A stretch of 42,709 nucleotides of DNA from Thalassocella blandensis. Its GTDB lineage: Bacteria > Pseudomonadota > Gammaproteobacteria > Pseudomonadales > Cellvibrionaceae. The stretch spans positions 1-42,709 of the forward strand of contig CAMCXE010000006.1 of the NCBI GenBank assembly GCA_945882995.1, written 5' to 3'. The notes under the pieces were generated by a model. That model did not search any database. It was not told the origin of the DNA and saw nothing but the letters and a program-made list of their open reading frames with translations. Position numbers and translations under genes: made by a program. Shown piece after piece: positions 8,425 to 17,744 of the stretch; within the stretch, counting starts at the first letter, position 1, and each line of letters opens with the position of its first letter.

Positions 8425-11400
8425 ATGCAGCGGAATACAACGCGATGGTTCAGGTTTGGCTGGTTGTTGGGGTTACTGAGCTGGATAACGCTGGGGTACG
8501 CCGAGGACATGCGCTTCGAGTCTCTGTTTACGGACACCGGCGCTGAACGCTATAACATTGGCGCCATTTGGACCATCGAGCAGGACAGCCAAGGCTTTAT
8601 TTGGTTAGGCGGAGACAACGGCCTAGCCCGCTACGATGGCGTTACCTTAAAGCACTACCGTGCCGACCTGCGCAACCCCAAAGCCTTGCCTATCAACTAC
8701 GTGTGGGATTTGCAGTTGGACAAAACAGGTGTGCTTTGGGTTGCCACCGATGCAGGCTTGGTGCGCTACAACAGCGATACCGACGACTTCACCCGCTGGA
8801 CCGCTGGACGGCCGCCCGCAGAGGCTAAGGCAATGGTGCGTTCCTTGGCTTGCGACACCGACAACAACTTGTATTTGGCCGGCGCGCAGGGACTGCAACG
8901 GCTGAGCGCCGATCGACAACAGATGATAGGACTGCACGACGGCGAAACCGCTCCAGACGGCAAAAAGCTGGCGGCCAATGATATTCAGCAGCTGTATCTG
9001 GATGCGGACAACAACCTTTGGGTGGCCACGGTCTTTACAGGAGCGGTTCGGTATCACTTACCTAGCCAAACGCTCACCCAATTCAAACCCGACCCCGCCA
9101 ACCCTCAAGCCCTAGGTTGCCTGCATGTACAAGCCGTAGTGCGCGGCGCCAAAGGGCAGATATGGATGGGCACTGGGGGTTGCGGCATCGAACGGTTGAA
9201 CAGAGACGGGCTTACGTTTACGCATTATCGAGCGGGCGATCGCTCGGGCCTCACCTCCAACCGAGTTACCAACGCGTATCTGGACAGCCAACAGCGCCTC
9301 TGGTTTACCACGGACCAAGGCGGCCTGCTGCGCTACGATGAACCCAGCGATACCTTTATTCGCTTTGTGCACAGCGCCTACGACCGCAGTAGCCTGTCGT
9401 CCGACAAGCTACGTGTCATGTTCGAAGACCGCCAAGGGGATTTTTGGGTGGGCGCCTTTCCCGCTGGGGTGAATTACCACAATCACGCCGCAGAGCTATT
9501 TACCAACTACGCCCACCGCCCCGACGATTCGAAGAGTATCAGCCATAGTTCGGTGATTAGTTTGCTGGAGGACAGCCAAGGCATAATTTGGGTAGGCACT
9601 GAAGGTGGTATCAATCAATTCGACCCAGTGACCCACGAATTTTCTCAACCGCGCAATTTGCCCGCGGCCTTGGCTTCCCGCGCGATTACTCGATTGGCGG
9701 AAGACCGCGACCACAATGTGTGGATAAGTGTTTGGGGGCTGGGGCTTTTCAAATATGAACGCAGTAGCCAGCAATTTAGGCAGTTCAGCCCCGACCCCAA
9801 TAATCCGCACAGTATCAGTAGCCAATTTATTTGGTCCATCGTGCAAGATTCCGACGGGCAGATCTGGCTGGGTACCGACCGCAACGGGCTGGACCGTTTA
9901 GATCCCCACACCGAGAAATTTACCCATTTCACGCACGACCCCAAGCGGGTGAATAGTCTCGGTCATAATCGGATTGCATCCATAGACGAAGATAAAAATG
10001 GCGATATCTGGGTAGCTACGCTTAACCAGCTCGACCGCTTTAACCGCAAGAATCAAAGCTTTGAGCACTTCGACCTGCAAGCTCAAGGGCGACAAAACTC
10101 CGCCAGCCTGCGCCAGCGTGTGGTCCGCCACGACAGCCTGGGGCGCATTTGGGTGGGCACTCAAGACGACGGCGTATTTGTGTATAACCCCGCCGTTCAG
10201 AGTTTTACCCATTTGACTGAAGAGGATGGTTTGCCGGCGAATAATGTCGCCAGCATACTAGAGGATAACGCGCATGATATTTGGTTAACCACCGATAATG
10301 GCGTGGCACGGCTAAATGGCGCTACGTTTAACGCGCAGGTTTTTCAAAAAAATCAGGGTTTGCCCGGCAATAATTTTAACCGCGATGCAACCCTGCGTGC
10401 GAAAAGCGGCCTGTTGTATTTCGGCGGTACGGACGGCTTAAGTGTATTTGATCCGAGTAAAATAACCGCCAGCGCAAATAATTTCCCGGTGCTGATCACC
10501 GAACTGCGCATATTTAATGAAGCGGTGACCCCGCAAAATCATCCCGAATTATTGTCCAAAGCCATCACGCAAACGGTCAGTATGGAGCTTCCTTACCGGC
10601 TGAATATGTTGGCTTTTAGTTTCGCGGCGCTAAATTTTGGTAAGACCAAATACAATAGTTACGCTTATAAACTTGAAGGTTTTGATGAAAACTGGGCGCA
10701 GGTTCCGGCGCAACAAGCTGCCAGTTATACCAATCTTAACCCCGGACATTATGTTTTTCGCGTGAAAGCCGCCAATGCAGATGGTAGCTGGAGCGCCCAG
10801 GAAGCCGCCTTAACGCTCGATATTTTACCGCCACCCTGGCTTACCTTCTGGGCTTTTTTGGGGTATGTGGTGGTGTTTGCGTTAGGTATTTTTTGGGTGG
10901 TTAAAAGTGTCTGGCGCCACGCCGAGTTAAATACCCAAAAGGCGCTGAATGTTCAGCTGCGTAACCTCGACCAAATTAAAGATGCTTTTTTGGCGAATAC
11001 CTCGCATGAATTGCGAACCCCGCTGAGCGGCATGGTGGGCCTTGCGCAGTCTTTGTTGGATGACGCACAGCCGTATCTGCCTGCGGTAATGATGCAGCGC
11101 CTGAATTTAATGGTTTTTAGTGGCAAGCGCCTGCTAACGTTAATCAACGATATTTTGGATTTTTCCAAAAATAAAGATCACCGGCTAACGCTGGTGTATA
11201 CCCCCGTGAATTTGTACAACGCCGCCGAGGAAGCCATCCTGCTGCTGCGCCCGCTGGCCGAAAATAAGGCGATAACACTCATCAACACCATTAGTAAAAA
11301 TCTGCCAACGCTGGAGGTGGACGCCAATCGACTCCAACAGATATTAATTAACTTAATTGGCAACGGCATTAAATTTACCAACCGTGGCGCTGTTACGGTT

Positions 11401-12210
11401 AGCGCAACACAGCAGGGTGACAGCCTGGTTCTATGGGTGAAAGATACCGGCATCGGTATAGCCAGCACGCATCTTGCCACCATTTTTCAGCCGTTTGAGC
11501 AGCTTGACACCCAGCCACCCCATGCACAAAGAGGCACCGGCCTAGGTTTAAGCGTCAGCCAACAATTGGCCGAACTCCATGGCGGAACCCTGCGCGCGGA
11601 ATCGGAACTGCACAAAGGTTCTACATTTATTCTCACTCTGCCGTTGTGCCAAGCCTCCACCGCCGACGTTCAGCCTGCCGCCAGCCCAGTGCCTATAGTG
11701 CCGGCACACGCGCTGCCACGGGCACCTTACGCGCCCCGCGTTTTGGCCTCCATACCGCCAGCGGCCGCACGGCCGGTTCCCCCGACGCCGGTTCCCCCAC
11801 CAGTGGAAATTCCATTAAGAATTTTGATTGTGGATGACGACCCGGTGAATCGTTTAGTCTTGAGCGGTTTGCTTAAGTCCCAGCCCTACAGCTTGGCGGA
11901 AGCTAATAGTGGGCAAGCCGCGCTGGATTATGTGGCACAGCATCCGGTGGATTTAATTATTTTGGATGTGATGATGCCCGGGATGACCGGTTATGAAACC
12001 TGCGAAAAATTGCGCAAGCAATATCCCATAGAAGATCTGCCGATTATTTTCCTCACGGCCAATCGTGTGGACGACGAGGTCATGAAAGGGTTTAATGCGG
12101 GTGGCAATGAATTTTTAACCAAGCCGGTTTCCAAAGCCGAATTGTTGCCGCGCGTGGCCAATCACCTGCATTTGTTGAAGGTGTATCGGCAGCTTAAAAA
12201 CCATGGCTAG
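8425..12210 (+). CDS. Hybrid sensor histidine kinase with periplasmic two-propeller domain
   Basis: A 1261-residue one-protein two-component system. Signal peptide at residues 1-26 (to TLGYAED). About fourteen propeller repeats (IWLGGDNGLARYD, LWVATDAGLVRYN, IWVGTEGGINQFD and so on) run to about 700, then a Y_Y_Y domain (YAYKLEGFDENW near 755) and a membrane helix at about 805-830. The HisKA domain has its phospho-acceptor in TSHELRTPLSG (H861). The ATPase domain shows NLIGNGIKFTN (~976), DTGIGIA and GTGLGLSV. A Pro-rich linker precedes a receiver with D1181 in IILDVMMPG and the Lys of FLTKPVSK. This family often senses oligosaccharides outside the cell and controls polysaccharide-use genes; the ligand here is unknown. 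No DNA-binding domain is attached, so a partner regulator must be elsewhere. The ATG at 8425 was chosen because it begins the signal peptide. Confidence 0.9.
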   Translation: MQRNTTRWFRFGWLLGLLSWITLGYAEDMRFESLFTDTGAERYNIGAIWTIEQDSQGFIWLGGDNGLARYDGVTLKHYRADLRNPKALPINYVWDLQLDKTGVLWVATDAGLVRYNSDTDDFTRWTAGRPPAEAKAMVRSLACDTDNNLYLAGAQGLQRLSADRQQMIGLHDGETAPDGKKLAANDIQQLYLDADNNLWVATVFTGAVRYHLPSQTLTQFKPDPANPQALGCLHVQAVVRGAKGQIWMGTGGCGIERLNRDGLTFTHYRAGDRSGLTSNRVTNAYLDSQQRLWFTTDQGGLLRYDEPSDTFIRFVHSAYDRSSLSSDKLRVMFEDRQGDFWVGAFPAGVNYHNHAAELFTNYAHRPDDSKSISHSSVISLLEDSQGIIWVGTEGGINQFDPVTHEFSQPRNLPAALASRAITRLAEDRDHNVWISVWGLGLFKYERSSQQFRQFSPDPNNPHSISSQFIWSIVQDSDGQIWLGTDRNGLDRLDPHTEKFTHFTHDPKRVNSLGHNRIASIDEDKNGDIWVATLNQLDRFNRKNQSFEHFDLQAQGRQNSASLRQRVVRHDSLGRIWVGTQDDGVFVYNPAVQSFTHLTEEDGLPANNVASILEDNAHDIWLTTDNGVARLNGATFNAQVFQKNQGLPGNNFNRDATLRAKSGLLYFGGTDGLSVFDPSKITASANNFPVLITELRIFNEAVTPQNHPELLSKAITQTVSMELPYRLNMLAFSFAALNFGKTKYNSYAYKLEGFDENWAQVPAQQAASYTNLNPGHYVFRVKAANADGSWSAQEAALTLDILPPPWLTFWAFLGYVVVFALGIFWVVKSVWRHAELNTQKALNVQLRNLDQIKDAFLANTSHELRTPLSGMVGLAQSLLDDAQPYLPAVMMQRLNLMVFSGKRLLTLINDILDFSKNKDHRLTLVYTPVNLYNAAEEAILLLRPLAENKAITLINTISKNLPTLEVDANRLQQILINLIGNGIKFTNRGAVTVSATQQGDSLVLWVKDTGIGIASTHLATIFQPFEQLDTQPPHAQRGTGLGLSVSQQLAELHGGTLRAESELHKGSTFILTLPLCQASTADVQPAASPVPIVPAHALPRAPYAPRVLASIPPAAARPVPPTPVPPPVEIPLRILIVDDDPVNRLVLSGLLKSQPYSLAEANSGQAALDYVAQHPVDLIILDVMMPGMTGYETCEKLRKQYPIEDLPIIFLTANRVDDEVMKGFNAGGNEFLTKPVSKAELLPRVANHLHLLKVYRQLKNHG

Positions 12211-12285
12211 AGCAGCCTCGGCTTGGCGTAGTTCTTGCTGGCAGGCTACTGTTGTGATGGTCATCAATTTTTTTTGGGGGAAACA

Positions 12286-12645
12286 GTGGTTGAAGTAAAT
12301 AATTCTCATCTTGAAGTTTTTTGCCAATCACTTTTGCAGCCCAACAGTGAGCTGCAATTTGCCGATTCCATCGGTTTAATTGATCGTCTCTATAACTTTA
12401 CAGGTACGGCTTTTACCAATGGTGACCAGCACAACCTCGCCAATCAGAATAATGGTTCTTGCAAGTGTTTTGCATTCGGACAATTGCAGCAGTTAAGCGA
12501 ATTACACACTTTACGTTTGTTCGGTGAACATTTTCGGCATGTAATGGCGCATCCCGAAGGCACTGATCATCCGAATATTCGGCAATTTATGCTGTGTGGT
12601 TGGGCGGGCATAAAGTTTGCCGGACAAGCGCTGGCGGCTAAATAA
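12286..12645 (+). CDS. HopJ-family protein
   Basis: A 119-residue cytoplasmic protein. LQFADSIGLIDRLYNFTGTAFTNG, QNNGSCKCFAFGQL and HPEGTDHPNIRQFM...GWAGIKFAGQAL are, as I recall it, the hallmark blocks of the HopJ family. That family was named after a putative Pseudomonas type III effector but is widespread in bacteria without such secretion, so an effector role here is unlikely. I chose GTG at 12286 as start because GGGGG at 12276-12280 is a good ribosome site at the right spacing; the frame is open from 12235. It follows the sensor gene by 75 bases and may be co-transcribed. Confidence 0.85.
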   Translation: MVEVNNSHLEVFCQSLLQPNSELQFADSIGLIDRLYNFTGTAFTNGDQHNLANQNNGSCKCFAFGQLQQLSELHTLRLFGEHFRHVMAHPEGTDHPNIRQFMLCGWAGIKFAGQALAAK

Positions 12646-12674
12646 AACGTTCGGTGTTAAGTATTTTGGTTGTT

Positions 12675-12756
12675 GTAGGGGCGCCGTTTGCTGCGCCCTA
12701 CCTACGGCGTTTTTTAACTTAATGACATTGAGCCCGGCCCCTGATTTCACAGGGGC
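12675..12756. terminator. Two hairpins between convergent genes
   Basis: First hairpin: GTAGGGGCGC ... GCGCCCTAC at 12675-12701, followed at 12710-12715 by a run of six T on the plus strand, which suits termination of the hopJ transcript. Second hairpin: GCCCCTG ... CAGGGGC at 12737-12756, extendable with one bulged G. It lies ahead of the end of the converging lipoprotein gene and has no T-run. Termination is inferred from position. Confidence 0.45.
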
Positions 12757-12816
12757 GGGCGCCTCAATCCGCACACTAAAACAAATCTAAAGCGTTGAGT
12801 AAAGGTTCCCGTCGGT

Positions 12817-15246
12817 TTATTCCGCAATCGGTGCAGCACGTATTGCCTTAACTTCAGCGCGCACCTTCGAGGCAATTTTCACTTCATAAATGGAGTCGCT
12901 ATTGGCGTCGGCGATATACAGTTTGCCCGCGGATTTATCCACGCGCAGATCGGTATCCACGCGCAGGTCGGTTACAGTAGATGGCATAGGGCCAGTGCCT
13001 GTGGTGGCGTCACCAAATATTTTTACCTCACCATTTAATAAATTTAAGGCCTTTAGGGTTAACGCTGAGCTGGTGATGTTGTCCGCAAAAAACAGCGTTT
13101 TATTCGCTTCATCCACGGCCAGCCGCGAGATATTGGCGGCCACCTTGGCGTTAAAAACGGTAGCGCTTGAGTCCAAATTAATACCTTGAATATTGGTGTA
13201 TTTCAAACCGTTTTCTTCGCGCTCGTCAGCCACAATTAAGGTGTTGCCGGCTTTGAAAAGTGTAGAATCCTTAAATGCGCCGGTTAATTCGCCAGCTTGC
13301 GGCTCCCAAATAGTGGTAATTGGGGCGTCCGTATCTGGCAGAGCGGCTTCTGGCTTGCGCAAATTAATCGCGGCAGCATTGGTGGGTAAAGCAACGGCGT
13401 GGTAGCCCTTGTTATCTTGATTGAACATGATGATGCGACCGTTGGGGCGATCGAGCGTCAGGCTTAAAGGTTTAGGCACCAAGCCGTATTTGTAGCCGCT
13501 TAACAGTGTCACTGAGGCGAAGCCCAACACGCTTTTGGTGGGCGTACTGTACAGAGCCGTGTAGACCCGAGTCACGTTGGGGGTGGGGTCGGCATCCAGC
13601 AAAATTTCCTTGATATTGTTTGTTACACCAGCGCCAACATCCTTAAAACCATATACGCGAGTCACATCACCGGTTGTGGTTTTGAGTTTCGCCAGTGCCG
13701 ACTCAGCAGCGTCGAACAAATAGACGGCGTTTAGGTTTTGCTCCGGTAGGCTCAGTGCGATGGGTTTAATCGCCCACTTGTTGTTCAACGTTTCCGTGGT
13801 GCTCAGGCGCTCGCCGTTAGCGAAACCTGACAGCCTCAGCGTGGGTAGGCCATCGAGATCATTGGCTTTAACGGTTAGTTCGCCTTTCCACAGGTGGTCC
13901 TGTGAGTCTTGTGTCAAAGGCACATCATTCACCGTGACTTGGCTGCCAATGGCCGTGTGACTCTCTTCATCCTGCAGGCTAGCGCTCACCTGAATTTTGG
14001 TGGCGGTACCCTGTCCCACATTGGCGCGGGGCATTGGCGATACCAATGTTAGCTTGGGCGCAGTTATATCCAGTACTTCCACTACGAGGGGTTGTGTCGC
14101 CTCATGCAGTCCATCCGAGGCCACCAATTCTAGCGAGTAGGCATTACCGCCGTTCGCAGCCTTGGGGCTTTCAAAGTCTGGGGCCTTATCGAAGTTCAGT
14201 TCGCCGGAGTACAAATCTATATCAAAAAGCGCCGCGTCAGGGCCGCGCAGGTAATAGATAACGGCGTTACCGGTTCCACCTTGAGCGCTAGCGAAATAGA
14301 AAATGCTGGTGGTGTTTTCGTTAACTTGTGCGGTTTGGGGCGAGCGCCAGACCGGTACTGGTGCGCCAGAGCTAGAGCTAGAGCTGCTGGCGATGACGGA
14401 TGAGCTTGAGGTGCCGGCGATGACGGATGAGCTTGAGGCGCTGGCGATGACAGATGAGCTTGAGGTGCTGGCAATGACGGATGAGCTTGAGGTGCTTAAC
14501 CTACCGGAGGAGTTGGACGCGCTAGCGGGGCCGCTGGAATTTGAAGAAGAGGAGCTGGTGGCGCTTTTGGCAGTGCAGCTTGCTGCGCTTACCGCGCCCA
14601 CCAACTCGATTGAATCCACGTTGCCTAGACCATAGGCGTTGGTGGATTTCAGCGCAATGCTCACGTTGCCTTTCGGCAAAATGATGTCGAGCTTTTCAAT
14701 CTCCCAGCGGGTGCCGGTGGGTTTGCCAAGGATGCTGACCGGGTGCCCGTCGCGAATTAATGGAGCGCCATTAACCCAGATTTCGCCCGTTAAATTTTCA
14801 AGTGTGTCGTTCAAGTAGGTAATGTGTAGGCCGTAGCTGCCCGCTAGCATCGCATTCACTTGGTAGTGAATGGCGCTGTTTAGGGCATTGACGGTGTCGG
14901 CATAACCAATGTGGGTGTAACCCGCGTATTTTTTTCTTGCTTCGATGCTGCCATCTAGCAGTAGCACGCAAAAACCCGTTTTCTCTTCTTCTATCTTTAT
15001 GGAGCTGCCGGATTTTTCAAATACCCCGCCAGAGCTTGAGCTAGCCGAAGGAGCGTTGTCGCTGGAGCTGCCGGATTTTTCAAATACCCCGCCAGCGCCT
15101 GCGCTAGACGAAGAAGCGTTGTCGCCTTGAGATGTGGCCGGCGCTGCCGCCAGGTCCACCTGGCCGGAGGGCACAAAACAACCGGCCAAAGAGGTTGATA
15201 AAAAGGCCAAGAGTAAAGCTTTGGGCATCACACGGGGTAAAGACAT
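12817..15246 (-). CDS. Secreted lipoprotein with CBM35-like domain, serine linkers and NHL/YWTD-like C-terminal repeats
   Basis: An 809-residue lipoprotein with lipobox LAGC (Cys23). GGAGG stands four bases before the ATG at 15246, so that start is preferred over the longer frame to 15336. A Ser/Gly segment contains two copies of GGVFEKSGSS. A jelly-roll-like domain at about 95-225 shows the usual CBM35/CBM6 wording (YAGYTHIGYADTVNAL, GSYGLHITYLND, VNGAPLI, NVDSIELVG). Next come four 9-residue serine repeats, a cadherin-like domain (~300-395), an Ig-like stretch, and about 300 residues resembling NHL/YWTD-type surface propellers (LAVDEANKTLFFADN, LRVDKSAGKLYIADANSDSIYEV). It probably sits on the cell surface and binds polysaccharide. 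No catalytic domain is visible. Poly-serine linkers of this kind are a Cellvibrionaceae habit. Confidence 0.8.
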   Translation of the reverse strand: MSLPRVMPKALLLAFLSTSLAGCFVPSGQVDLAAAPATSQGDNASSSSAGAGGVFEKSGSSSDNAPSASSSSGGVFEKSGSSIKIEEEKTGFCVLLLDGSIEARKKYAGYTHIGYADTVNALNSAIHYQVNAMLAGSYGLHITYLNDTLENLTGEIWVNGAPLIRDGHPVSILGKPTGTRWEIEKLDIILPKGNVSIALKSTNAYGLGNVDSIELVGAVSAASCTAKSATSSSSSNSSGPASASNSSGRLSTSSSSVIASTSSSSVIASASSSSVIAGTSSSSVIASSSSSSSGAPVPVWRSPQTAQVNENTTSIFYFASAQGGTGNAVIYYLRGPDAALFDIDLYSGELNFDKAPDFESPKAANGGNAYSLELVASDGLHEATQPLVVEVLDITAPKLTLVSPMPRANVGQGTATKIQVSASLQDEESHTAIGSQVTVNDVPLTQDSQDHLWKGELTVKANDLDGLPTLRLSGFANGERLSTTETLNNKWAIKPIALSLPEQNLNAVYLFDAAESALAKLKTTTGDVTRVYGFKDVGAGVTNNIKEILLDADPTPNVTRVYTALYSTPTKSVLGFASVTLLSGYKYGLVPKPLSLTLDRPNGRIIMFNQDNKGYHAVALPTNAAAINLRKPEAALPDTDAPITTIWEPQAGELTGAFKDSTLFKAGNTLIVADEREENGLKYTNIQGINLDSSATVFNAKVAANISRLAVDEANKTLFFADNITSSALTLKALNLLNGEVKIFGDATTGTGPMPSTVTDLRVDTDLRVDKSAGKLYIADANSDSIYEVKIASKVRAEVKAIRAAPIAE
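14388..14497. repeat. Four tandem 27-bp repeats coding for serine linker
   Basis: Four near-identical 27-bp units, each coding on the minus strand for SSSSVIA plus two variable small residues. They lie inside the lipoprotein gene between the CBM-like and cadherin-like domains. Unit differences are mostly single bases, so the array is recent and its number may vary between strains. Confidence 0.85.
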
Positions 15247-15575
15247 CAAACCTCCAGAGTAGGGCGAGTGGTTGCACGAGCCGCCGCGCAGGGCTAATTG
15301 CTCAGGGTGCCATTCTACCGGATAGGCTAAACGCAAAAGGAGACGCAGTAGCGGTCATTTGTTGATCAACCGTACCCAGCCCACACAGCGCCTGAGCTGT
15401 CGTTCACAAATTCGCATATTGTTGTGGTGCAAGCCCCGTTGCGGTGGGCACTTATAGTGTCGAGGTGCAGAGCAGAGAAGGCCGCTCAGGAGGGACCGAC
15501 TGTGCGACAATTCGAGAAATTTCACCGCGCCTCTTGGCCGCGGTTCGCCCCTCCGAAACTTAACGCGCCGCGCCC
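15247..15575. other. Divergent intergenic region, no gene seen
   Basis: 329 bp between the lipoprotein gene (leftward) and a glycosyltransferase gene (rightward). Besides the lipoprotein ribosome site I found no open frame, repeat or convincing promoter pair. It must carry the promoters for both genes. Confidence 0.5.
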
Positions 15576-16685
15576 ATGACTGCTAACACCCACCAGCCCA
15601 AAACCAAAGTTCTGCATTTTGTCACCGGCGGCTTCTCCGGCGCCACCGCCGTGGCCGTCAGCCTTGTGCTCCACGCCCTGCAAGGGCAGCAGCTAGAGCC
15701 ACTCTTGGTGTTGCGCCGCAAATCGCAAACCCAAGCCGCGCAGCTGGAGCGGCTGCGCGCGCAGGCCATTCCCTTGTGCGTCGTGCCTGGCTGGTGGCAT
15801 GGGGCGAGTATCTTCGCCTTGTACCGCCTGTGCCGAACTTTCAAACCTGATGTGCTGGTGGCCCACGGCTTCAGTGAACACCTGTGGGGCCGGATAGCCG
15901 GTTGGCTGGCCGGCGTGCCGGTGCTTATTCAAGTGGAGCATAATTCTCGCGAGCGCTACAGTCCCTGGCGGCGCTGGTTATCCAAACAATTGGCTGCGCG
16001 CAGCCGTTGGCTGGTGGGGGTTTCAGAAGGGGTGCGTCAAGCCATGTTGGATATGGGGCTGCCGCCGAAAAAATGCGTGTCTATCCCCAATGGTATCGCC
16101 CTAGCCCCCTATGCCGACGCCGAACAACACGCTTACGGCACGCGCCTGCCCAGCATCCTCATGAGCGCCCGTTTTGCTCGACAGAAAGACCACCGCACTC
16201 TGCTGCAGGCCTTGGCGCTGCTGAAAACCCGCGGTTTAACACCGCCACTCGTACTGATTGGCGGCGGCAAACCCCAACACCGGTTGCGCTGTGAGCAGCT
16301 AGCCGAGCAATTGGGGATTACCGAGCAAGTAGAATTTAAAGGTTTTGTGCAGGATGTTCCCGCGCTGCTCCAGCAACACCAAATAGCCGTGTTGAGCACC
16401 CACTACGAAGGCATGCCGTTAGCGCTGGTGGAGGCTATGGCCGCCGGCTGCGTGGTTGTGGGCAGTGAGGTGGTGGGAGTGCGCGAGTTATTGCAAGATG
16501 GCGTGACCGGTTTTTTAGTCCGCCACCAAGATGCGGCCCATCTGGCGGATGTATTGCAAAAACTCCTCACCGAGCCACTGCAGGCGGCGGCCGTCGCCCA
16601 GGCTGGACGGCACTATGCACTGACGCATTTAAGCCGTGAACAGATGGTGGCGCGTTATGAAGCTTTGTTCGCAGCGGCTTTGTGA
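15576..16685 (+). CDS. Glycosyltransferase, GT4 family
   Basis: A 369-residue GT-B-fold enzyme with no membrane segment. The N-terminal nucleotide-fold half begins KVLHFVTGGFSGATAV. The acceptor-side sequence includes VAHGFSEHLWGRIAG and QVEHNSRERYSP. The donor-binding half has ILMSARFARQKDHRTLLQAL, VLIGGGK, and the retaining-GT4 signature STHYEGMPLALVEAMAAGC (about 275-293). It most likely transfers a sugar from a nucleotide donor during surface polysaccharide or O-antigen assembly. It lies next to, and converges on, two further glycosyltransferase genes, which supports a small glycan locus. Donor and acceptor are unknown. Confidence 0.88.
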   Translation: MTANTHQPKTKVLHFVTGGFSGATAVAVSLVLHALQGQQLEPLLVLRRKSQTQAAQLERLRAQAIPLCVVPGWWHGASIFALYRLCRTFKPDVLVAHGFSEHLWGRIAGWLAGVPVLIQVEHNSRERYSPWRRWLSKQLAARSRWLVGVSEGVRQAMLDMGLPPKKCVSIPNGIALAPYADAEQHAYGTRLPSILMSARFARQKDHRTLLQALALLKTRGLTPPLVLIGGGKPQHRLRCEQLAEQLGITEQVEFKGFVQDVPALLQQHQIAVLSTHYEGMPLALVEAMAAGCVVVGSEVVGVRELLQDGVTGFLVRHQDAAHLADVLQKLLTEPLQAAAVAQAGRHYALTHLSREQMVARYEALFAAAL

Positions 16686-16714
16686 TTGTTGCATTCCGCG
16701 AGCCCACCGCGTAG

Positions 16715-17683
16715 CTAACGGCCGTCTTGGGGGTATAAAAATTTTGCCAATAAGCTACTTGGGAGCAGCCAGCGTTTAGCAAGGCCTTTTTCCAGTACTT
16801 TTCGATCGTGTCCTCGAAACTTTATGACAGCGGGCAACCGGCTGGGGCAGCGGCTCAGTGCTAAGCGAATGTACATGCGGGTACGACTCCAGCCTAGGTT
16901 TGCCAAAAACAAAAAGGCAGAATCTTCCGCACGGGTCAGCGCTAGGCGATAGGGTTGCTGATTGGTATTCAGCACCACCGCTGCAGCAACATGCATAATT
17001 AGGTATTCCTGCATATTGCCCAGCCCCTGCACAACGCGCTCCCGCAGGTCATTTTTTTCCAATTCCCTCAGGTAACCCTTCTCACCCAGCGTCAGCGCTA
17101 AGGCAAATTCTGACGTCAGATCCCTGATAAATGGGCTGCTTGGAACGGCGGCCATAAACCAGTTTTCCACTATCGGCTGATCGTGCGAGGTTGAGTAGCG
17201 TTGAATGTAATAGCCCACATAGTCACAACGGTTGTGGTTTTGGGTGTCGTGTAGCCAGCACAGATCTTGGGTCAATAGTGTGGAAGCGTCAATCCAGATG
17301 CCGCCATAGGCCTGCAGCAGCTGCAGGCGGAGCCAGTCCGCCCGTCGGTAAGCTGGCAAGTTCGCAAGCTGAGCAAGGGGTGCGTCGCCCTCTAGCCAAA
17401 GCGGCAGAGTGCTGTCTTGTAGTACACGAATGTCGTGATCCGGTGCCATGCGTTGCCAATTCGCAAAACAGCGGGTAATAAATTCTGGTTCTGGCAACTC
17501 ATGCCAGTAGGACCAAATAATTTTAGGTATGGATTCCCCACGCTCTCTAGCTGGACCACCAATTAGCAGTGTGTGTGGAATTTCAGGCGCGCGCAGCCGC
17601 CCAATCCAGAATATTTCCCGTATCAGCCATAGCAAAAGTGCACAGCTAAAAATACCTGTAGTCGTGATGGCAATGTAGTACAT
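16715..17683 (-). CDS. Capsular-polysaccharide-type glycosyltransferase (GT32-like)
   Basis: 322 residues. An N-terminal membrane anchor (ITTTGIFSCALLLWLIREIF) is followed by the Caps_synth/GT32 pattern: IPKIIWSYWHELPEPEFI, CFANWQRMAPDHDIRVL, and AYRRADWLRLQLLQAYGG leading into the metal-binding DXD-like IWIDAS at about 128-133. The expected role is transfer of a hexose in surface glycan synthesis on the cytoplasmic face of the inner membrane. It is transcribed in the same direction as the GT2 gene 61 bases upstream, likely as one unit. Confidence 0.8.
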   Translation of the reverse strand: MYYIAITTTGIFSCALLLWLIREIFWIGRLRAPEIPHTLLIGGPARERGESIPKIIWSYWHELPEPEFITRCFANWQRMAPDHDIRVLQDSTLPLWLEGDAPLAQLANLPAYRRADWLRLQLLQAYGGIWIDASTLLTQDLCWLHDTQNHNRCDYVGYYIQRYSTSHDQPIVENWFMAAVPSSPFIRDLTSEFALALTLGEKGYLRELEKNDLRERVVQGLGNMQEYLIMHVAAAVVLNTNQQPYRLALTRAEDSAFLFLANLGWSRTRMYIRLALSRCPSRLPAVIKFRGHDRKVLEKGLAKRWLLPSSLLAKFLYPQDGR

Positions 17684-17744
17684 ACGAATAGATCTTGCTG
17701 GAGTGAGCGGATTTTCCGGCCTTAACGCGCGAAGTTTCGCAGCG

